Below the pieces are notes generated by a model. The model made no database searches. It had not been told where the DNA came from and saw only the letters and a program-made list of their open reading frames with translations. From Schistocerca nitens (Eukaryota; Arthropoda; Insecta; Orthoptera; Acrididae), in NCBI RefSeq assembly GCF_023898315.1, contig NC_064623.1, forward strand, positions 18,551,140-18,615,139: a stretch of 64,000 bases of DNA, given 5' to 3'. Shown in pieces: positions 57,000 to 64,000 of the stretch; position 1 is the stretch's first letter, and each line of letters starts with the position of its first letter. Position numbers and translations under genes: made by a program.

Positions 57000-57285
57000 T
57001 TACAAACTGAGCAAGTGAGTAAAGTATTGGTGCACCTCTAGCCCTTATGCTCGGCATTGACAGAGTTTCTGGACGACCTCCTTACGGATTACGTGCCAAA
57101 TTCTGTCCACATGGAGCGTCATCTCGTCAAATTCCCCAGCTGTTTGGAGGACCCTGCCCACAACCTTCCAAATGTTCTCAATTGCGGAGAGATCCGGCCA
57201 CCTTGGAGGCCAAAGTAGGGTTTCGCTGGCACTACGACAAGCAGTAGAAACTCTCGCCGGGTGTATGCGGGCGTCATCTTGCTGA
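57000..57285 (-). pseudogene. Tc1-like transposase C-terminal fragment (fifth family), left half of a head-to-head pair
   Basis: The minus strand runs FQQDDARIHPARVS (second Asp), WPPRWPDLSAIENIWKVV (Glu) and RIWHVIRKEVVQ to the C-terminus (SMPSIRARGAPI). It stops abruptly at about 57285, where the same gene region starts on the other strand. Confidence 0.78.
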
Positions 57286-57892
57286 TTTTGAAGCTTAGGG
57301 TGGCTTGCCAGGCTTCACGGGCAACAAAACGTGGAACAGTACATCGTCGACGCACCCCAGACCACCACCGTGCACCCTTACGGCCCAGCAGTATGTTGAC
57401 AATGTTCAACGCCCTGCTTTTGTTGCCCTTCATGGCGAGCCATCCTGGGCTTACATTTCAGCAAGATAATGCCCACCCAGAAGCGGTGAGAGTTTCTGCT
57501 GTTTGTCTTCATGCTTGTGCAACCCTACCTTCGCCAGCAAGGTAGCCGCTTCTCTCCCCAATTTTTAACGTCTGGAGCATTACGGGCAGTGCCCTCCAAT
57601 CAGCTCGGGATTTTGACGATCTAACACCTCGTTTGGACACAATTTGGCACGATACCCCTCAGGAGAACAACCAACAAGTCTCTTAATCAATACCAAGCTG
57701 AACAACAGCTTGCATTAGGGCCAGGGGTGGACCAAAGCGTTATTGACTTGTTGCATTTATGAAGCTTCTCTTGAATAAATCAGCCAATTTTTCTGAAACT
57801 GAAGTCATTTGTGTGTCTGTCTCAACTACCCATTTCTGTCCTTCGGATAATTCCTTCGTGGTGCATGAGTTTCTTTGTTTCCAGTGTACAAA
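57286..57892 (+). pseudogene. Tc1-like transposase C-terminal fragment (fifth family) with terminus, right half of the pair
   Basis: The plus strand includes GLTFQQDNAHPEAVRVSAVC (second Asp), a degraded Glu block (LLSPIFNVWSITGSAL) and RLDTIWHDTPQENNQQ. A 3' region ends at a Tc1-type terminus (tttgtttccagtgta). Stops near 57545 and 57686 disable it. It partly duplicates, in inverse orientation, the region at 57000-57285 with many differences. Confidence 0.75.
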
Positions 57893-59675
57893 AATGTAAA
57901 TACAACCAGCAGTAAGATTTAGGTGCTCGGTAAGTTAGATAAAGAGGCAGTCATGTCTCACATATCAGTGAGATACTTCAAAAATTTGGCTCTACATTGT
58001 AGAACTATGGCTTATGTGTAAAACAACTAGTTGACCATACATTGAGCAGGTACGTGCGTAGAAGAATAGTTCATGATGGGAGGGATCCTCCGAGGCATTC
58101 AGCCCCTCTAAAGAAACTTCTAACACGACTACTGCACGCTAGGCGTGAAACACCGCATAGAGCTGCCGATAGGAAGGTGCCGAATGACACATTTCTGTTC
58201 TCAAGAGAGGTCTGCGTTAAGCCTTAGCGAATACCATTATAATGAGCCTAGTGTTTTTAAAACCTTCCGAACTTAGGGTGGAAAGTATGCGTGGGTGACT
58301 GATGTACAAATTCTTATTACTGTTATACAGCTTTAAATCTAAGCAATAGTCACCCACACTATCAGCTCATTTACCATCATTTTATTATTATTGTAAGTAA
58401 ACAGATGATGGAGAAAGTTAGATTCAAAGAAAGTAAACTAAGTTTAAACTTTCATGTTTATTTTAAGGGTCATCAGTGTTCAATAAAACGGATAACATAT
58501 GCTAAGATTGTCTCAAAGCTGGTGCCTTTTTTTCTGTTGTAAATTAATTAAGGAAAGTGTTACTAAGAGGGGTTTCAATTAACATAATACGTGATTTTAT
58601 AAGAATAGGGAACAAAAAATAGGCAACAGGATGGGATACCGCATTCAAACAAGCACACGAGGATAGTTCAAAAGTGTACACTAAAAAGGAAATGAACCAT
58701 CACCAATCCATGCTATTTAAGCAAAGAAATTCCGCTCCTGGGGTAGTCGTGTTCCCATTGTTTAACCACAGACTGGTACTGGAAGTTTAGACAAAGATCA
58801 CGTGGTTACAAGAGAAACTTCCGAACTGCGTTAATAACGTCATAGTATTGACCTGATGGCTCAAACACTTTTACGAGCACGTGGTACTGCTACTACAAAG
58901 CACGCACCACGTGGGTTGAACACAAAGAGAAATTATTAATTTCAAGAATTTCAAAGAGAAAAATACTTATACGCACATTCACACTAAAGGGCGATGATTT
59001 TAATCAGCATTACGCCTCATGACAACGTGCTTCCAATTTCCTTTTATTGGAGTGCAAACAAAGCAACTATCGCAATACACTCCGAAACCGATACTGAAAT
59101 CGCACTGCATCCCGATTTAAAATAATATATAAAACATTTTCGATGTACATCTGTAAGAAAAGTAATTAATATTTCAGTTAGGCTGAAAACTTAAGAATTT
59201 CATTGTCCTTCGGACTCACCAAACACGCGCTTACCCGGAGGTTTTACCACTTAAGAAACTGGCCGCAGACTGACTAGCGTGGGCCCTACTCAGACGTTGG
59301 TGCTACTGTTCTCTAGCAGACAGAACTTCTCTGCTACCGCCCAGCATGCAACTACAAATACTCTCACTCATTCATCCTTCCACACCAGAGGGGAAGGAGA
59401 TGACAATATCTTGAGACATCATATACACTGCGTAAAGGAGGCGGATGTGGGTTTCATAGGAAACTGTATGATATGAATTTACATATAAAAACGTGTTTGA
59501 AAGTGTTGTATGACAAGTTGTTCTTCTTTATATGTGAATATAACGTATTACACTGCTCACTCTCCTCACAGATGAATTTACAAGTACCACAGTAAATTTA
59601 GAGATGCAAATGTATGACGTAAACAACAATAAGTTGAGCAAAATAGCACGAAAGGAATCTAACAGAGACCTTTGA
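57893..59675. other. AT-rich stretch without a recognisable gene
   Basis: No repeat family, RNA gene or credible coding sequence was recognised. Confidence 0.5.
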
Positions 59676-59679
59676 CCAT

Positions 59680-60660
59680 AATAGAATATTATGGAAAGTT
59701 CCATTACAAAATTCAAAGAAATTCTGGCCATGTCTAAATACTGTTGGTGGCACCAAAGCTGATCTCTAGACTCTCACAGTAGAGACAGGAAGTGAAATTG
59801 AGAGTAGAAAAGCAAAAGCAGAAATGAGGAACTCCGTTTCCTAATTTTTCTTTATAAAGGAAAATGCAGTATTATTGGCCCAGTTTAATTCCTGCATCAC
59901 TGAAGCATGAGTGGGATACATTATTGATGCCAGAGGTATTGAGAAACAGCTGAACGAAAGTCCAATCCCCGTTTGACTCCGTAGTAGATTCTATACCGGC
60001 TGAGTTAGCCCTGTTTTAACCATAATATACCGTAGATATCTCGAACAAAAACATGCATCCACTAGTTAGAAACAGCGCAGGTTTCACCCGTCTACAAGAA
60101 GGGTAGCACAAGTGATACACAAAACTCCCCTCCGATGTCCTTGACATAAATTTACTGTAAAATATCAGAACATATTCTCAGCTCAAATGTAATTAGGTAT
60201 CCCGAGGACAATGACCAGCTCCATTCCAACCAGACTGTATTCCGGACTCAACTCGCACACTGAAAGCCATGTGTCAGTGCAATCAGGAAGATTCAGTATT
60301 TCCTGACTTCCGTGAAACATTTGACTTAATACGACACCCGCAGCTGCTATCGAAAGTACGAGAGTATAAGTAGCAATCGAAATTCCTCACTGGATAGAAG
60401 ATTTAGTAGTAGGGAGAATGCAGCATGTTGCCTTGGTTGGAGACACAGCGTCAGATGTAGATGCAACGTCGGGTGTGTCCCAGGGAAGTGTGTTGGGCCT
60501 CTTGCTGTTCCTGTCGTACACTAATAGTCTGGCAGACTTTATTGACAGTAGTCTCAGACTGTCTGCAGATGTTTCGGTTATCCGCAACGAAGTACTGTCT
60601 GAAAAAGTATGCAATCAGATCTTGGTAACATTTCGTAGTATTGCAAAGATTGGCTGTTTG
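59680..60660 (+). pseudogene. CR1/Jockey-like LINE, decayed RT (copy C5)
   Basis: The plus strand contains, in broken frames, a linker with ESRKAKAEMRNSVS and INSCITEA-type sequence (59820-59900), an SIPAELAL-type block near 59990, and RT fingers as FTRLQEG- and VSRGQ-type remnants. The palm appears as FPDFRETFDLIRHPQLLSKV (60300-60360). TSGVSQGSVLGLLLFLSYTN (60466-60525) and LRLSADVSVI (60555-60585, FADD-equivalent changed to SADV) follow. It is 5'- and 3'-truncated, and a SINE lies just beyond it. Non-functional. Confidence 0.78.
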
Positions 60661-60709
60661 ATGGACTGTTGTCTTTTTGTAGTATCTTTGTTGGCGAAGA
60701 TAGCATATA

Positions 60710-60910
60710 AAAAAATGGTTCAAAAGGCTCTGAGTACTATGGGACTTAACACCTGAGGTCATCAGTCCCCTAGACTTAAAACTACTTAAACCTAACTAAC
60801 CTAAGAACATCACACACATCCATGCCCGAGGCAGGATTCGAACCTGCGACTGTAGCGGTCGCTCGGCTCCAGACTGCAGCGCCTAGAACCGCTCGGCCAC
60901 ACCAGCCGGC
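60710..60910 (-). mobile_element. tRNA-derived SINE, type A
   Basis: Minus strand: box A (tggccgagcggttctaggcg), box B (aggttcgaatcct) and a full body ending at the complement of aaaatggttcaaaaggctc. No clear target duplication; it lies between two other repeats. Confidence 0.92.
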
Positions 60911-60924
60911 TCCTGGAGTAGCGT

Positions 60925-61547
60925 CACTTAACGCTGTCTTCCTGGTCGTTGTTCTTTGATTGCTGTTGCAAGACGTCTCAGTTGTTGACAATAAATGTCA
61001 ACACTGATGGCTACACCTTGGGGAAACAATTGATAGTACACCACACAGTATGCAGTATGGGGAGTTGCTGCTGTGTTTGGTCTCACCCATTTCTTTCTGT
61101 TCCTTATGGGTGTATAAAAATGCAATTTCTCGTTACCAGTAACGACACAGGTTAGGACTGGTCGGTGTTGTTCAGGAACGAATTGATTATGAGCAAGCAG
61201 AGATGCACATACTGCCACACGCTGGTATTTGTGGTTTTGCCTTAGAACGTACGGTAACCATGCACACCTTCTTTGAACCTTCCGCACTGCATGCAAATGT
61301 CGCGCGATGGTGGAATAATCGCCGTTTATCACATTTGCCAGTTGTCGAGTACACTGACGGTTAAAATTGTAGGTTAATGCGTTAAAACGATCTCCATCAC
61401 ACCCCGAACGTGGAGAGTCATAAAATGTCAAAAGGCTTCTCCTGAAACGAGGAAATCTTTTTCTTGCCGTGCAATGCCCAATGGCGGTATGCCCACACAT
61501 GGCGCAAACGTTTCTCGCTGCCTCTGCTGCTGACACCCCTACCAGAC
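60925..61547 (-). pseudogene. Mariner-like transposase fragment
   Basis: The minus-strand frame runs from NVCAMCGHTAIGHCTARKRF (first DNA-binding helix region) through NGDYSTIARHLHAVRKVQRR, CAWLPYVLRQNHKYQRVAVC and LLAHNQ to VVTGNEKLHFYTPIRNRKKW. There the first catalytic Asp of the GDEKW-type motif has become Asn. It continues through HTAYCVVYYQLFPQGVAISV and DIYCQQLRRLATAIKEQRPG, where it stops before the second and third Asp blocks. It is distinct from the intact mariner at 22.1 kb and is truncated by its neighbours on both sides. Confidence 0.82.
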
Positions 61548-61556
61548 AGAAAAACA

Positions 61557-62740
61557 CACTACTGGACATTAAAATTTCTACACCACGAAGAAGACGTGCT
61601 ACAGACGCGAAATTTAACCGACAGGAAGAATATGCTGTGATATGCAAATGATTAGCTTTTCAGAGCATTCACACAAGGTTGGCGCCGGTGGCGACACCTA
61701 CAACGTGCTGACGCGAGGACAGTTTCCAACCGATTTCTCATACACAAACAGCAGTTGACCGGCTTTGCCTCGTGAAACGTTGTTGTGATGCCTCGTGTAA
61801 GGAGGAGAAATGCGTACCATCACGTTTCCGACTTTGATAAAGGTCGGATTGTAGCCTATCGTAATTGCGGTTTATCGTATCGCGACATTGCTGCTCGCGT
61901 TGGTCTAGATCCAATGACTGTTAGCAGAATATGGAATCGGTGGGTTCAGGAGGGTAATACGCAACACCGTGCTGGATTCCAACAGCCTCGTATCACTAGC
62001 AGTCGAGATGACAGGCATCGTATCCGCATGGCTGTAACGGATCGTGCAGCCACGTCTCGATCCCTGAGTCAACAGATGGGGACGTCTGTAAGACAACAAC
62101 CATCTGCACGAACAGTTCGACGACGTTTGCAGCAGCATGGATTATCACCTCTGAGACCATGGCTGCTGTTAACCTTGACGCTGTATCACAGACAGGAGCG
62201 CCTGCGATGGTGTACTCAACGACGAACGTGGGCGCACGAATGGCAAAAGTCATTTTTTCCGATGAGTCCAGGTTCTGTTTACAGCATCATGATGGTCGCA
62301 TCCGTGTTTGGCGACATCGCGGTGAACGCACATTGGAAGCGTGTATTCGTCATACAGAAAATGTTCGACTACTGCCCTGGCCAGCACATTCTCCAGATCT
62401 CTCACCAATTGAAAACGTCTGGTCATTGGTGGCCGAGCAACTGGCTCGTGACAATACGCCAGTCACTACTCTTGATGAACTGTGGTATCGTGTTGAAGCT
62501 GCATGGACAGCTGTACTTGTACACGCCATCCAAGGTCTGTTTGACTCAATGCCAATGCGTATCAAGGCCGCTATTACGAGCAGAGGTGGCTGTTCTGGAT
62601 ATTGATTTCTCACGATCTATACACCCAAATTGTGTGAAAATTTAATCACATGTCAGTTGTAGTATAATATATTTGCCCAATGAATACCCATTTATCATCT
62701 TCATTTTTTCTTGGTGAAGCAATTGTAATGGCCAGTAGTG
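61557..62740 (+). mobile_element. Tc1 family copy F, internally deleted
   Basis: Termini cactactggacattaaaatt and aattgtaatggccagtagtg. The right flank is TA (62741-62742); the left is CA. The length of 1184 bp is about 200 bp shorter than copy B because of one internal deletion near 62353. Confidence 0.93.
61788..62605 (+). pseudogene. Tc1 transposase with catalytic-core deletion (copy F)
   Basis: The N-terminal region is the best preserved of the family: MPRVRRRNAYHHVSDFDKGR, CGLSYRDIAARVGLDPMTVS and RSLSQQMGTSVRQQPSARTV. A one-base loss near 62249 shifts the frame just before the first catalytic Asp (FSDESRFCLQHHDGRIRVW in the next frame). The sequence then jumps from LEACIRH directly to TENVRLLPWPAHSPDLSPIE, so the segment with the second Asp (QQDNA) is missing. 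The Glu and C-terminal helix (LDELWYRVEAAW, to GGCSGY) remain. It could bind DNA at best; catalysis is not possible. Confidence 0.92.
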
Positions 62741-62742
62741 TA

Positions 62743-64000
62743 TGTCTGAAATGGTCCGAATTCTCCACTTGGTACTCCATTTTCTAGCATCAACACCTTC
62801 ATTTACTATCTCCAGCTGAAGATATGTAAACTCAAAGAGCAACAATGAACTGGAAGTAAAAAACGAGAAATGATAAATAAACTCATAGCAACAGGAACAC
62901 CAACACGCAAAAAGAAAAAGGAAAAAAAAAACCTTATGAACCAATCTAATGTTTCGTTGGGCTACGTAAACTATGTTCCTTTCTTGTAGAGAGTTCCAAG
63001 CGAGCTATACAAGAATAGCACCTAATGAAAGGGCAGGATGGCTTAAAAATGGCTCCCACATTCTCGGAAACGCAATGTGAATACGTCTACGTATTCGCGC
63101 GAAGGTCCCGCCGCCACTTACGCCCTTGACTCTACCGTCCCTTTTTCGCGTCACATGCTGCCCAGTGGGTGGTAAATATAACTCCCAGCCACGTATCGAT
63201 TCTCACCGACGAGTCGTCTCGTCTGGTCAGGGCTTTGCGTAACGTGGCGCGCCCGTCAAGGCCGCAACTGCTTAAGCGCGGCAGCAGAGTGGGTTGCAGC
63301 ACGTATTGATGTAGGCGCAGAGCGTGTTTCGCGCAGTGAAAGATAAAAGGGTCGCGGCAGGTTTTGAGCACACTACCACTGTTCTAAGTTGGCGTGTTTA
63401 AGACTGTGAGACTGGAGACATACCGTTACGATTGTGAACTGGTTGCATGTACACAATTCCGAAGATTTAGGGTGCATAAAAATGCGGGAGCTACCGAACC
63501 ATCAACTTAATGACTTATACTTCCAAGTTGCTAGCAAGAATAATATGCAGGGTGATTTTACCAAATCTGGGAAAAACTGCAAGAAAAGATTCCTTAAAGA
63601 AGATCTGGGCAAAATATCTTTCACAGAGGAGGTTTCAATGATTGAAAGATAGCACACATTAGAATACTGCAGACAATTTGGAACGTCCACATTCAAGCAC
63701 GCAGTAATATTGCGGCATGCTCACAAATTAGTACAAATAGGTGCAGCGGATTCAGAACACCCCCACTTGATTTGTGTGTTCTCGTGAGCGATTTATATCA
63801 TTGAAACCTACACTGTCTAACATTCTGCGTGGTGTCTGTTTGTTCTAAGTCGTGTCTCCCTACAACTTTCGCGCAACGACGCTCTGAGCGTGTTTTTAGG
63901 GAACTGACTAGTTTGAACCTGGGACCTGTTGCTGGTAAGGAGACGCCAGACCACATATGACATGCAGAGTTCAGAAGAGTTCAGTGAGACTAGCGATGAT
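62743..64000. other. Stretch without a recognisable gene
   Basis: A GC-rich segment at about 63080-63330 is followed by a 72-codon plus-strand frame at 63434-63652 (LPNHQLNDLYFQVASKNN, then SGKNCKKRFLKEDLGKISFT). I do not recognise it; it could be an exon or chance. No repeat family was identified here. Confidence 0.4.

Overview
The window is animal nuclear DNA dominated by interspersed repeats. There is no operon structure, ribosome-binding site, CRISPR array or intact host gene that I can recognise. The mixture points to an arthropod with a large repeat-rich genome, and my inference is an orthopteran insect (locust or grasshopper type). It contains several Tc1/mariner families, two RTE-like LINE subfamilies, CR1/Jockey-like LINEs, an I-like LINE with RNase H, several tRNA-derived SINEs, a 5S-rRNA-derived SINE and long (GT)n/(GA)n/(TA)n tracts. 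The organism assignment rests on recognition, not on a search.

Layout. 1-3.7 kb: end of a Tc1 copy, a 5'-truncated RTE-like LINE (minus), a Jockey-like RT tail (plus) and a SINE. 4.5-5.0 kb: two SINEs, each with target-site duplications. 5.9-10.0 kb: two copies of one Tc1 family (B plus, C minus) around a fragment of a second Tc1 family; copy C carries a SINE with a perfect 10-bp duplication. 10.6-11.3 kb: a decayed Tc1-like transposase. 12.2-13.9 kb: a broken copy of a cysteine-rich, repeat-associated protein family of unknown function. 14.2-16.0 kb: a long-TIR IS630/mariner-type element. 16.9-17.9 kb: a foldback insertion and a large inverted repeat. 22.0-23.4 kb: a complete mariner with an uninterrupted DD34D transposase. 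26.5-34.5 kb: stacked CR1-like LINEs with nested RTE-like LINE, SINE and short retroposon insertions. 35.4 kb: a second foldback insertion built like the first. 37.3-40.2 kb: three DNA-transposon copies. 40.8-48.0 kb: an RTE-like LINE split by about 6 kb of later insertions, including a nearly complete LINE whose 5' end is a tRNA-like module, and a 5S-derived SINE. 48.1-51.2 kb: I-like LINE. 51.7-54.0 kb: 5'-truncated RTE-like LINE. 57.0-57.9 kb: head-to-head Tc1 fragments. 59.7-62.7 kb: CR1-like fragment, SINE, mariner fragment and a deleted Tc1 copy.

How the parts work together. The autonomous classes supply the machinery (RT/endonuclease or DDE/D transposase), and the SINEs, foldbacks and internally deleted Tc1 copies look like passengers. 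Several insertion orders can be read from target duplications. Only the mariner transposase looks intact; the RT ORF of the LINE at 41.0-44.3 kb is open, but its endonuclease and linker portions are broken. The two most unusual signals are the pair of foldback insertions that share one architecture and loop sequence, and the LINE with a tRNA-Met-like 5' terminus.
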